The translations under genes were made by a program, and so were the position numbers. From Pseudomonas atagonensis (GTDB taxonomy: Bacteria; Pseudomonadota; Gammaproteobacteria; Pseudomonadales; Pseudomonadaceae): a stretch of DNA of 64,000 bases. The DNA is taken from positions 52,362 to 116,361 of the forward strand of contig NZ_VXCA01000035.1 in assembly GCF_011369485.1 (NCBI RefSeq), in the 5' to 3' direction. How positions within the stretch are numbered: position 1 is the stretch's first letter; the number at the start of each line of letters is the position of its first letter. The notes under the pieces are model-generated. The model was not told the origin of the DNA, did no database searches, and saw only the letters and a list, made by a program, of their open reading frames with translations. Below are positions 17,120 to 25,291 of the stretch, piece after piece.

Positions 17120-18331
17120 ATGCAGTTCAGCAAATCGAACAAGCTCGCCAACGTCTGCTACGACATTCGCGGCCCGGTGCTCAAGCACGCCAAACGACTG
17201 GAAGAGGAAGGTCAACGCATCCTCAAGCTGAACATCGGCAACCCGGCGCCGTTTGGTTTCGAAGCGCCGGACGAAATTCTTCAGGATGTGATCCGCAACC
17301 TGCCGACCGCGCAGGGTTACAGCGATTCCAAAGGCCTGTTCAGTGCGCGCAAGGCCGTGATGCAGTACTACCAGCAAAAGCAGGTAGAAGGTGTCGGCAT
17401 CGAAGACATTTACCTGGGCAACGGCGTGTCCGAGCTGATCGTGATGTCGTTGCAGGCGCTGCTCAACAATGGCGATGAAGTGCTGGTGCCGGCGCCGGAC
17501 TACCCGCTGTGGACGGCTGCCGTGAGTCTGGCCGGTGGCAACGCCGTGCATTACCTGTGCGACGAAGGCGCCGACTGGTTCCCGGATCTGGCCGATATCA
17601 AGGCCAAGATCACCCCGAACACCAAAGCGATGGTGATCATCAACCCGAACAACCCGACCGGTGCGGTGTATTCGAAAGAAGTGTTGCTGGGCATGCTGGA
17701 ACTGGCTCGTCAGCATAATCTGGTGGTGTTCTCCGACGAGATCTACGACAAGATTCTGTACGACGACGCCGTGCACATCTGCACCGCCTCCCTGGCCCCG
17801 GATCTGCTGTGCCTGACCTTCAACGGTCTGTCGAAGTCCTACCGCGTGGCGGGTTTCCGCTCCGGCTGGATTGCGATTTCCGGGCCGAAACACAATGCCC
17901 AGAGCTACATCGAAGGCATCGACATGCTGGCCAACATGCGTCTGTGCGCCAACGTGCCAAGCCAGCATGCGATCCAGACGGCGCTGGGCGGCTATCAGAG
18001 CATCAATGATCTGGTGCTGCCGCAAGGTCGTTTGCTGGAACAGCGCAACCGCACCTGGGAGCTGCTCAACGACATTCCCGGCGTGAGCTGCGTCAAGCCG
18101 ATGGGCGCGCTGTACGCGTTCCCGAAAATCGATCCAAAGGTCTGCCCGATTCATAACGACGAAAAATTCGTCCTCGACCTGCTGCTCTCCGAGAAGCTGC
18201 TGGTCGTGCAAGGCACCGCGTTCAACTGGCCTTGGCCGGATCACTTCCGTGTCGTGACCCTGCCCCGTGTCGATGATCTGGAAATGGCCATCGGCCGCAT
18301 CGGCAACTTCCTCAAGTCCTACCGCCAGTAA
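17120..18331 (+). CDS. alaA: Pyridoxal-phosphate aminotransferase AlaA (glutamate-pyruvate)
   Basis: A 403-residue fold-type I aminotransferase, close in length and sequence to E. coli AlaA (alanine synthesis from pyruvate and glutamate). Visible features are YSDSKGLFSAR, NGVSELI, NPNNPTGAVYS (PLP-contact Asn), VFSDEIYDKILYD (Asp bonding the PLP nitrogen), the Schiff-base Lys in FNGLSKSYRVAGFRSGW, and the terminal substrate Arg in HFRVVTLPR. The frame is open far upstream, but the conserved N-terminus begins at MQFSKSNKLANVCYDIRGP, so ATG 17120 is the start. It is divergent from msrB. Confidence 0.92.
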   Translation: MQFSKSNKLANVCYDIRGPVLKHAKRLEEEGQRILKLNIGNPAPFGFEAPDEILQDVIRNLPTAQGYSDSKGLFSARKAVMQYYQQKQVEGVGIEDIYLGNGVSELIVMSLQALLNNGDEVLVPAPDYPLWTAAVSLAGGNAVHYLCDEGADWFPDLADIKAKITPNTKAMVIINPNNPTGAVYSKEVLLGMLELARQHNLVVFSDEIYDKILYDDAVHICTASLAPDLLCLTFNGLSKSYRVAGFRSGWIAISGPKHNAQSYIEGIDMLANMRLCANVPSQHAIQTALGGYQSINDLVLPQGRLLEQRNRTWELLNDIPGVSCVKPMGALYAFPKIDPKVCPIHNDEKFVLDLLLSEKLLVVQGTAFNWPWPDHFRVVTLPRVDDLEMAIGRIGNFLKSYRQ

Positions 18332-18561
18332 CTGGCCAGCAGTGCGCAACGACCGGTTCGTTGCGCATTGTCTGATTCAGCAACACTTCTGCAGTCCCCG
18401 CCTCTCCACGCCTTCTACACTTGCGATTCGTACCTGCCACTCGCGCCTGACGTAATGGCGGCGGGTCGCGGCTATCTGTCATCCATGTCGGTGTCTGCTG
18501 TGGGAAATGAGCCGTGCAGCGAGGAATCCACTGTAGGACACAGTTTGAAATAGTCACTCGG
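18332..18561. other. Intergenic region alaA-htpX
   Basis: About 230 bp without a supportable gene. No terminator hairpin with a T-run follows alaA. Short frames here lack ribosome binding sites. Confidence 0.4.
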
Positions 18562-18590
18562 TTGAATAGCCCGTTGCAGCACCTTATATA
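18562..18590 (+). promoter_or_regulatory. Predicted promoter of htpX
   Basis: TTGAAT at 18562-18567 and TATATA at 18585-18590 are separated by exactly 17 bp, about 45 bp upstream of the htpX ATG. The same -35 is a near match to the heat-shock sigma-32 -35 (CTTGAA), and CCTTATAT resembles a degenerate sigma-32 -10, so heat-shock control is possible. Confidence 0.55.
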
Positions 18591-18635
18591 CCCCGCAGTA
18601 CGCTACATCTTTAGCTTGAGGAGATTTCTACAACC

Positions 18636-19523
18636 ATGATGCGCATCCTGCTGTTTTTGGCCACTAACCTGGCGGTCGTGCTGATAGCCAGCATCACCCT
18701 GAGCCTGTTCGGCTTCAACGGGTTCATGGCGGCCAACGGGGTTGATCTCGACCTCAGTCAGCTGCTGGTCTTCTGTGCGGTCTTTGGTTTCGCCGGTTCG
18801 TTGTTCTCGCTGTTCATCTCCAAATGGATGGCGAAAATGAGCACCGGTACCCAGATCATCAGCCAGCCACGTACCCGTCATGAGCAATGGCTGCTGCAAA
18901 CCGTCGAACAACTGTCCCGCGAAGCCGGGATCAAGATGCCCGAAGTCGGTATTTTCCCGGCCTACGAAGCAAACGCCTTCGCTACCGGCTGGAACAAGAA
19001 CGACGCGCTGGTAGCCGTCAGCCAGGGCCTTCTCGAGCGCTTCTCGCCGGACGAAGTGAAAGCGGTGCTGGCCCACGAAATCGGTCACGTGGCCAACGGT
19101 GACATGGTCACACTGGCGCTGATTCAGGGCGTGGTGAACACCTTCGTGATGTTCTTCGCACGGATCATCGGCAACTTCGTCGACAAAGTGATCTTCAAGA
19201 ACGAAGAAGGCCAGGGCATCGCCTACTACGTGGCGACCATCTTCGCCGAACTGGTACTGGGCATTCTGGCCAGCGCCATCGTCATGTGGTTCTCGCGTAA
19301 ACGCGAATTTCGCGCCGACGAAGCCGGTGCACGCCTGGCCGGCACCAGCGCGATGATTGGTGCGCTGCAACGCCTGCGCGCCGAACAGGGCCTGCCGGTG
19401 CACATGCCGGACACCCTGAACGCCTTTGGCATCAACGGTGGCATCAAACAGGGCTTCGCACGCATGTTCATGAGCCACCCGCCACTGGAAGAGCGTATCG
19501 ACGCCCTGCGTCGTCGCGGTTGA
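18636..19523 (+). CDS. htpX: Membrane zinc metalloprotease HtpX
   Basis: A 295-residue inner-membrane M48 protease involved in quality control of membrane proteins with FtsH. Two N-terminal membrane segments (about 5-25 and 36-60), the zinc motif HEIGH in VLAHEIGHVANGD (about 147-151), two central hydrophobic segments (about 162-180 and 195-222) and the third ligand region EFRADEAGARLAG are all visible. The length is normal. The start is ATG 18636 (or ATG 18639), with GAGGAG about 11 nt upstream. A strong terminator follows directly. Confidence 0.95.
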   Translation: MMRILLFLATNLAVVLIASITLSLFGFNGFMAANGVDLDLSQLLVFCAVFGFAGSLFSLFISKWMAKMSTGTQIISQPRTRHEQWLLQTVEQLSREAGIKMPEVGIFPAYEANAFATGWNKNDALVAVSQGLLERFSPDEVKAVLAHEIGHVANGDMVTLALIQGVVNTFVMFFARIIGNFVDKVIFKNEEGQGIAYYVATIFAELVLGILASAIVMWFSRKREFRADEAGARLAGTSAMIGALQRLRAEQGLPVHMPDTLNAFGINGGIKQGFARMFMSHPPLEERIDALRRRG

Positions 19524-19541
19524 TCAGACTGAAGTAAAAAC

Positions 19542-19571
19542 AAAAAGGCCCGCAGTGATGCGGGCCTTTTT
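19542..19571 (+). terminator. Rho-independent terminator of htpX
   Basis: An 8-bp GC stem, GGCCCGCA and TGCGGGCC with loop GTGA, is extended by an A-run on the left and followed by TTTTTT on the right. It starts about 20 bp after the htpX stop. Confidence 0.9.
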
Positions 19572-19609
19572 TGTTGCTCAGGATTATGCAGTGCCTGTTC
19601 CAGCCTCTT

Positions 19610-19736
19610 CGGGAGCAAGCCCCCTCCCACAGGTTTTGTGGTGTACATCCAATCAGTGAAATTGAACCAGCCACAGTGTGATGGACAGGTAATCTGTGAC
19701 ATTGAACCAATCAGTGTGGGAGGGGGCTTGCTCCCG
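19610..19736. repeat. Inverted REP pair (REPIN-like) between htpX and tpm
   Basis: CGGGAGCAAGCCCCCTCCCACA at 19610-19631 is repeated in inverted orientation at 19715-19736 (TGTGGGAGGGGGCTTGCTCCCG), with about 83 bp between. Inside the spacer, an AATCAGTGAAATTGAACCA-like string recurs imperfectly. This is the typical doublet of P. fluorescens-group REP elements, mobilised in trans by a RAYT transposase that is not in this window. Confidence 0.8.
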
Positions 19737-19762
19737 AAAGCGTCGGCATTATTTGCACATAA

Positions 19763-20419
19763 CTAACACGACGAAACCCGGTAAACCCGCTCCTCCAGCC
19801 GCGTCACCCCAGCTTGCAGGAATTTCCAGCTGTCCCTTAGCACATCCTGCTCTTCTAGCCTCTCGACCTGCCAGCCGCCACCCAACAAGCGCTGCACTTC
19901 GGCATCCGGCACGGCAAACGGTGGCCCGGGCATCTGCGCCTGATCGTAATCCAGCGTGATCAGCAACCCCTGCACACCCTGCGGCAGGATCTGTTGGAGA
20001 TGAGCTGCATAGCGCTCCCGCATCGGCGCCGGCAAGGCGATCAGCGCGGCCCGGTCGTACAACGCTGGGCAATCGACCACATCGCTGGCAGTCAGCGCAA
20101 AGAAATCACCACACCAAAGTTCGACAGCGTCGCTGTGATAGACCTTGAACGCGCCGTTCTCGCTGACTTGCGGCTGAATCTGGTGTTCACTGAAAAAATC
20201 CTCGACAGCCTTTTCCGACAGTTCAACCCCCAGCACCTGATGGCCACGCCCGGCCAGCCACGCCAAATCCAGACTTTTCCCACACAGCGGCACCAGCACG
20301 CGCGCCTGCGCAGGAATTGCCAGTGCCGGCCAGTGCCGCTGCAAATACACGTTGACCTCGGGTTGGTGAAAGCCGATCTGGTTCGATTCCCACTTCTTGT
20401 GCCAAAACTCAGGCTGCAT
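19763..20419 (-). CDS. tpm: Thiopurine S-methyltransferase
   Basis: A 218-residue SAM-dependent methyltransferase. The family N-terminus MQPEFWHKKWESNQIGFHQ is clear, followed by the SAM-binding motif VLVPLCGKSLDLAWLAGRGH (about 41-60) and GVELSEKAV. In Pseudomonas, Tpm methylates thiopurines and also selenite, tellurite and related metalloids to volatile forms. The length matches the family. It is divergent from the dioxygenase gene at 20522 and is followed by the REP pair. Confidence 0.93.
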   Translation of the reverse strand: MQPEFWHKKWESNQIGFHQPEVNVYLQRHWPALAIPAQARVLVPLCGKSLDLAWLAGRGHQVLGVELSEKAVEDFFSEHQIQPQVSENGAFKVYHSDAVELWCGDFFALTASDVVDCPALYDRAALIALPAPMRERYAAHLQQILPQGVQGLLITLDYDQAQMPGPPFAVPDAEVQRLLGGGWQVERLEEQDVLRDSWKFLQAGVTRLEERVYRVSSC

Positions 20420-20521
20420 GTATCACTCCCAAAAAATCGATCAAAAAGCGTTAAAACTTATATTGGAATCAGATCAATGAACTGACTGAAGATGAGCCAT
20501 CTTACCGCTCAGGAACCCATC

Positions 20522-21289
20522 ATGTTTCCCAGCCTGTTTATTTCCCATGGTTCACCCATGCTCGCACTGGAACCCGGCGCCAGCGGCCCGGCCCTGGCGC
20601 GACTGGCCGCTGAACTGCCCCGCCCGAATGCCATTGTGATCGTATCGGCACACTGGGAAAGCCATGAGCTGCTGGTCAGCAGCCATCCACAACCCGAGAC
20701 CTGGCACGACTTCGGCGGTTTTCCCCGGGCGCTGTTTGAAGTGCAATACCCGGCGCCGGGTAATCCGCAACTGGCTGCCGAAGTCGCGCAATTGCTGACC
20801 GCCAACGACCTGCCGGCGCGCCTCGACCCACAACGACCGTTTGACCATGGGGTGTGGGTGCCGCTTTCGCTGATGTATCCGCAGGCCGATATTCCGGTGG
20901 TGCAGGTTTCGCTGCCCAGCCGGGGTGGCCCGGCGCTGCAGACCCGTGTCGGCCATGCGCTGGCCAGTTTGCGTGAACAAGGCATTTTACTGATCGGTTC
21001 CGGCAGCATTACACACAACCTGCGCGAACTGGACTGGCACGCCGGCCCAGACAGCGTGGAGCCGTGGGCGCGGGAGTTCCGTGACTGGGTGATCGACAAG
21101 CTGGCGGCCGACGATGAAGCGGCGCTGCATGATTACCGCCAGCAGGCACCGAACGCGGTGCGCAGCCATCCGAGTGATGAGCATTTGTTGCCGTTGTATT
21201 TTGCGCGGGGTGCTGGGGGTGAGTTCAGCGTCGCGCACAAGGGATTCACGATGGCCGCGCTGGGCATGGACATCTACCGCTTCGGCTGA
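20522..21289 (+). CDS. Extradiol ring-cleavage dioxygenase, 4,5-DOPA dioxygenase type (YgiD-like)
   Basis: A 255-residue class III extradiol dioxygenase (LigB superfamily). Metal-ligand regions are visible: FISHGSPMLA (His about 8), SAHWESHE (about 44-50), RPFDHGVWVPL (about 114) and the C-terminal FSVAHKGFTMAALGMDIYRFG. By analogy with E. coli YgiD it would open catechol-type rings such as L-DOPA; the true substrate is unknown. ATG 20522 is preceded by AGGAA at about 8 nt, and an upstream in-frame ATG at 20492 is less likely. A terminator follows at 21307. Confidence 0.85.
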   Translation: MFPSLFISHGSPMLALEPGASGPALARLAAELPRPNAIVIVSAHWESHELLVSSHPQPETWHDFGGFPRALFEVQYPAPGNPQLAAEVAQLLTANDLPARLDPQRPFDHGVWVPLSLMYPQADIPVVQVSLPSRGGPALQTRVGHALASLREQGILLIGSGSITHNLRELDWHAGPDSVEPWAREFRDWVIDKLAADDEAALHDYRQQAPNAVRSHPSDEHLLPLYFARGAGGEFSVAHKGFTMAALGMDIYRFG

Positions 21290-21306
21290 TGCCCAAATCG
21301 CAGGTA

Positions 21307-21338
21307 AAAAAAATCCCCGAACCAGTCGGGGATTTTTT
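21307..21338. terminator. Bidirectional terminator between the dioxygenase gene and deaD
   Basis: The arms AAAAAATCCCCGA and TCGGGGATTTTTT flank a short loop, ACCAG. The A- and T-runs allow termination on both strands, which fits the two convergent genes. Confidence 0.85.
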
Positions 21339-21366
21339 ATGTTCGATCAATCAGCCCAAGGGCGGA

Positions 21367-23040
21367 TCAATCTTCGCGATAGCGACGCAGTTTCAGCTGC
21401 TTACCGGCAACGCGAGTGTCCTTCAGCTTGGTCAGGAGCTTGTCCAGACCGTCTTCCGGCAGCTCGACGAGGCTGAAGCTGTCACGCACCTGGATGCGAC
21501 CGATCGCTTCACGGGCCAGACCACCTTCGTTGAGGATGGCGCCCAGCAGGTTTTTCGCGGCGATACCGTCACGCGCACCCAGCGCGGTACGGCAACGAGC
21601 ACGGCCTTCGCCCAAAGGCATTGGCGCGCGACGCTCGCGGTCACCACGATCAGGACGATCACCGGAACGCTCAGGACGGTCGCCACGCGGTGCGTTGTTC
21701 GGCACCAGTGGACGTTCCTTCTCGATCGCGGCCAGGTTCAGCGCTTGACCGTTGGTAGCCTTGCGCAGCAGCGCAGCAGCCAGAGCACGCGGCGTGCAGC
21801 CGATGTCAGCGGTCAGACGATCGAGCAGCTCACCGTGAGTCGATTCGGCATCAGCGACCAGCGGCGACAGGCTGTTGGTCAATTTCTTGATGCGTGCGTC
21901 GAGAACGGCTTGCGCGTCCGGCAGGCGAACTTCAGCAACCTTCTGACCGGTGACACGTTCGATCACTTGCAGCATGCGGCGCTCACGTGGAGTCACCAGC
22001 AGCAGTGCACGACCTTCGCGACCGGCACGGCCGGTACGGCCGATACGGTGAACGTAGGACTCAGGATCGTACGGCATGTCAACGTTGAACACGTGAGTGA
22101 TGCGCGGAACGTCCAGACCACGAGCCGCTACGTCGGTCGCCACAACGATGTCCAGACGGCCATCTTTCAGCGAGTCGATCACGCGCTCACGCTGGTTCTG
22201 GGCGATGTCGCCGTTCAGCGCTGCGGCTTTGTAGCCTTTGGCGTCGAGGGCACTGGCCAGATCCAGGGTCGCCTGCTTGGTGCGCACGAACATGATCAGC
22301 GCGTCGAAATCTTCCACTTCCAGCAAGCTGAGAACGGCCGAAGTCTTCTGGTCAGCGTGAACCAACAGGTGAGCCTGTTCGATCGCGGTAACGGTCTGGG
22401 TCTTGCTCTGGATCTTCACGTGCTTCGGATCGCGCAGATGGCGTTCGGCGATGGCACGGATCGATTGCGGCAGGGTAGCCGAGAACAATACGGTCTGACG
22501 GGTTTCCGGCATGGCCTTGAAGATAACTTCCAGGTCGTCCATGAAGCCCAGTTTGAGCATTTCGTCTGCTTCGTCCAGAACCAGGTGGTTCACGGTAGCG
22601 AGGACTTTTTCGTCGCGACGCAGGTGGTCGCACAGACGGCCCGGCGTGGCGACAACGATCTGTGCGCCATTACGGATTGCTTTCAGTTGTGGGCCCATCG
22701 GCGCGCCGCCGTAGACAGCCACAACAGTTACGCCCGGCATTTGCTTGGCATAGGTTTCGAAAGCGGTTGCAACTTGTAGCGCCAACTCACGAGTTGGGGC
22801 CAGGATCAGAGCTTGCGGCTCGCGCTTGGACGGATCAATGCGGTGCAGGATAGGCAGGGCAAAGGCAGCGGTTTTACCGGTACCGGTTTGCGCCTGACCA
22901 ATCATATCGTGACCGGCGAGGATGATCGGGATCGACTGCTGCTGAATGGCCGAAGGCTCTTCATAGCCGGTAGCGACTACTGCAGCGACAATATTGGGAT
23001 GAAGTTCAAGAGCGGCGAAGCCGCCGATTTCCTGGGTCAT
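21367..23040 (-). CDS. deaD: DEAD-box ATP-dependent RNA helicase (DeaD/CsdA type)
   Basis: A 557-residue RNA helicase for cold-adapted ribosome assembly and mRNA unwinding. Motifs in order: Q motif SAIQQQSIP; AQTGTGKT; APTRELALQ; TPGR; DEAD in VLDEADEMLKLGF; SAT; then the helicase C domain with IMFVRTKQ, ARGLDVPRI and HRIGRTGRAGREG. A basic Arg/Asp-rich linker (about 440-475) leads to a C-terminal DbpA-type RNA-binding domain. This matches CsdA/DeaD more than RhlE. ATG 23040 (MTQEIGGFAAL) is the natural start. A 421-bp leader lies upstream. Confidence 0.92.
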   Translation of the reverse strand: MTQEIGGFAALELHPNIVAAVVATGYEEPSAIQQQSIPIILAGHDMIGQAQTGTGKTAAFALPILHRIDPSKREPQALILAPTRELALQVATAFETYAKQMPGVTVVAVYGGAPMGPQLKAIRNGAQIVVATPGRLCDHLRRDEKVLATVNHLVLDEADEMLKLGFMDDLEVIFKAMPETRQTVLFSATLPQSIRAIAERHLRDPKHVKIQSKTQTVTAIEQAHLLVHADQKTSAVLSLLEVEDFDALIMFVRTKQATLDLASALDAKGYKAAALNGDIAQNQRERVIDSLKDGRLDIVVATDVAARGLDVPRITHVFNVDMPYDPESYVHRIGRTGRAGREGRALLLVTPRERRMLQVIERVTGQKVAEVRLPDAQAVLDARIKKLTNSLSPLVADAESTHGELLDRLTADIGCTPRALAAALLRKATNGQALNLAAIEKERPLVPNNAPRGDRPERSGDRPDRGDRERRAPMPLGEGRARCRTALGARDGIAAKNLLGAILNEGGLAREAIGRIQVRDSFSLVELPEDGLDKLLTKLKDTRVAGKQLKLRRYRED

Positions 23041-23461
23041 GGGTCTGCCTCTAAGTGCATCCGCAAAGACCCATGCTCCAAAGCTGCACATGCCGTGTTG
23101 AGACTCAAGAGTCGCCCTGGCAGCTTTGTCGGCGGGGATTTGCGAAAACGAATGAATGAAAAAGAATCGTCAAGGAAGAGCCCGCAGTGCGGACATGCAG
23201 CCGAAGCTGACTTCGGGGAATTGCGCTACCTAAACGCGGCCCGGTTAAAGGCCGGCGCGCACTATACCGGAATTTGCCCGAAAAGGGAGCTTTTTTTATC
23301 GACTGAATCCGTGTGTCACCGCTGTGTAACGGGGTTTTGCGGATAATCGCGCGAAGGTCTATTTTTCAAAGGCCCGGCCCTGCGGGCGATGACGCTTAAA
23401 CGATTCACCGACGTGTGGCATACCGTCGCTGCACCCGCCCTTCCCGCCCGAGGATTTATCC
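23041..23461. other. Long divergent intergenic region between deaD and the crotonase gene
   Basis: No gene is supportable in these 421 bp. It must contain both divergent promoters. E. coli deaD carries a very long 5' UTR, so an extended minus-strand leader is plausible here. A GC-rich segment at about 23185-23270 could fold, but I could not define a single hairpin. Confidence 0.4.
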
Positions 23462-24253
23462 ATGAATCAGCCCTGTCCCGGCCGCGTCAGCCGTGAGCGT
23501 CGTGGTCATGTCCATTTGATTGGCCTCGACCGGGCCGCCAAGCGCAATGCTTTCGACCTCGATCTGCTCAATGAGCTGAGCCTGGCCTACGGCGAGTTCG
23601 AGGCTGATTCCGAGGCTCGGGTGGCGGTGGTGTTCGGGCATGGCGAGCACTTTACCGCCGGTCTGGATCTGGTGAATGCCAGCGCCGCCCTCGCCCAAGG
23701 CTGGCAGGTTCCGACCGGCGGTTGCGATCCGTGGGGTGTTTTCGTCGGACCCCGGGTGAGCAAACCGGTGATAGTTGCGGCGCAGGGGTACTGCCTGACC
23801 ATCGGCATCGAGTTGATGCTGGCCGCCGACATCAACCTTTGCGCGAGCAATACCCGCTTCGCACAGATGGAAGTGCAGCGTGGGATCTTTCCGTTTGGCG
23901 GAGCGACTTTGCGTTTTCAACAGATAGCCGGCTGGGGCAACGCCATGCGCTGGCTGCTGACCGGGGATGAGTTCGATGCGCACGACGCGCTGCGACTGGG
24001 CCTGGTGCAGGAAGTGATGGCCAGCGAAGACTTGCTGCCCCGGGCGATTGAACTGGCCGATCGGATTGCCCGGCAGGCACCGCTGGGCGTGCAGGCGACG
24101 CTGATGTCGGCGCGGCAGGCGCGGTATGAAGGCGAGACGGTAGCGGCGCAGGGATTGCCGGCGATGGTGAAGAAATTGCTGGCAACTGAGGATGCCAAAG
24201 AGGGAGTGCGGTCGCTGGTGGAGCGGCGCCCCGGCATCTTCAAAGGGATCTGA
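23462..24253 (+). CDS. Crotonase/enoyl-CoA hydratase family protein
   Basis: A 263-residue crotonase-fold enzyme. The oxyanion-hole segments are KRNAFDLDL with GEHFTAGLDL (about 22-70) and AAQGYCLTIGIELMLAADI (about 104-122). The catalytic Glu region is RFAQMEVQRGIFPFGG: a Glu aligns with one of the two hydratase glutamates, while the first position is ambiguous. It acts on acyl-CoA thioesters, but hydratase versus isomerase cannot be decided. GAGGA lies 8 nt before the ATG. It stands alone, followed by a REP pair. Confidence 0.85.
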   Translation: MNQPCPGRVSRERRGHVHLIGLDRAAKRNAFDLDLLNELSLAYGEFEADSEARVAVVFGHGEHFTAGLDLVNASAALAQGWQVPTGGCDPWGVFVGPRVSKPVIVAAQGYCLTIGIELMLAADINLCASNTRFAQMEVQRGIFPFGGATLRFQQIAGWGNAMRWLLTGDEFDAHDALRLGLVQEVMASEDLLPRAIELADRIARQAPLGVQATLMSARQARYEGETVAAQGLPAMVKKLLATEDAKEGVRSLVERRPGIFKGI

Positions 24254-24277
24254 ATGGGCGGCGGTGATGCCGCCTTA

Positions 24278-24363
24278 GCGGGCAAGCCCGCTCCCACAAG
24301 TTCTGCGCCGTACACACAATCTGTGAACGACACGGTCACTGTAGGAGCGGGGTTGCCCGCGAA
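24278..24363. repeat. Inverted REP pair between the crotonase gene and the spermidine synthase-like gene
   Basis: GCGGGCAAGCCCGCTCCCACA (about 24278-24298) and TGTAGGAGCGGGGTTGCCCGCG (about 24340-24361) form an imperfect inverted pair about 40 bp apart, lying between convergent genes. It may also serve as a transcription barrier. Confidence 0.75.
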
Positions 24364-24384
24364 GGGGCAGGCACATTCAGCAAA

Positions 24385-25140
24385 TCATGTAGCCGGGCGA
24401 ATCGCCTTGATCAACGACTCCAGCGAATACCCCAGTCGCGGCGCCAATGCTTCGGCCCGCGCCGTCAGCGCCTGCAGGTCCAGCGCCTGATCGAGATCCG
24501 CCGGCACAATCAGAATCACGTTGCCCTCCTTCACTGGCAATTCCCAGTAGTGCCGGTGATAGAGCCCGCGCAACAACGCCGCACCGAGCGGCTTGCCGTC
24601 ATCCGTGGCCCATTGATTGATCACCAGCCAGCCTCCCGGATTCAGACGCTTCTGGCAGTCGCCGAGAAAACTCCAGGCCAGATGCCCGACACCCGGACCG
24701 ACATCGGTGTACAGGTCGACAAAGATCAGATCCGCCGGCTCCGCCGTCGGTAACAATTCGAGGGCATCGCCGACACGGATGTACAAACGCGGATCATCGT
24801 CCAGGCCCAGATATTCGATGGCCAGACGCGGTACATCCGGGCGCAACTCGATGGCTTCGACATCGTCCAGCGGCAGGAACTTCAGGCAGGCCTGAGTCAG
24901 CGTCCCCGCGCCCAGCCCGAGAAACAGCGCGCTCTCAGGTTGCTCATGGCACAGCGCACCAATCAGCATCGCCCGGGTGTAGTCGTATTCCAGCCAGCTC
25001 GGGTCGGCGGTGAACACGCAGCTCTGCTCGATCGCATCGCCGAACTCCAGAAAACGGTAGTCGGCCACTTCCAGCACGCGAATCACGCCGAATTCATCCT
25101 GTACCTCGGCGAGCAGATGCTCGACGCGCTCCTCAGTCAT
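24385..25140 (-). CDS. Spermidine synthase-like methyltransferase-fold protein
   Basis: A 251-residue protein of the spermidine synthase superfamily. The nucleotide-binding loop is ALFLGLGAGTLTQACLKFLP (about 70-89), followed by the acidic VEAIELRPDV, IRVGDALELL and ADLIFVDLYTDVG. It lacks a long N-terminal substrate-binding beta domain, so it is shorter than true SpeE. It may act as an aminopropyltransferase-like or methyltransferase enzyme of unknown substrate. ATG 25140 begins MTEERVEHLLAEVQDEFG. It is divergent from the DAHP synthase gene. Confidence 0.75.
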   Translation of the reverse strand: MTEERVEHLLAEVQDEFGVIRVLEVADYRFLEFGDAIEQSCVFTADPSWLEYDYTRAMLIGALCHEQPESALFLGLGAGTLTQACLKFLPLDDVEAIELRPDVPRLAIEYLGLDDDPRLYIRVGDALELLPTAEPADLIFVDLYTDVGPGVGHLAWSFLGDCQKRLNPGGWLVINQWATDDGKPLGAALLRGLYHRHYWELPVKEGNVILIVPADLDQALDLQALTARAEALAPRLGYSLESLIKAIRPAT

Positions 25141-25291
25141 TTCGTCTCCTGATGGTCACCGGGCGCGGTGACGCGATGGCACCGCTGTGGCGCCGTGGCA
25201 AAGCGGCGATTGTCGGCGAAGGTGCGGGAACAGGTCACGCACTAATTTGCTGATACCATGGCCTTCCGTGCGTAGAACCTTAGAGAACGTG

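Noticed and set aside
16973..18349. Long minus-strand frame opposite alaA
   Set aside because: AlaA on the + strand has all catalytic motifs; the antisense protein has none and is Val/His/Gln-rich as expected from GC-rich shadow frames.
19468..19710. Small minus-strand frame spanning the htpX terminator and REP pair
   Set aside because: It crosses a strong terminator and repeat elements and has no similarity or ribosome binding site.
21289..22779. Long + strand open frame (496 codons) opposite the DEAD-box helicase gene
   Set aside because: It is the mirror of a gene with complete helicase motifs; its translation is compositionally odd (rich in Thr, Gln and Val) and has no recognisable domain.
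22813..23346. + strand frame in the deaD upstream region
   Set aside because: It starts inside the helicase gene on the opposite strand and continues into the intergenic region without any recognisable domain.
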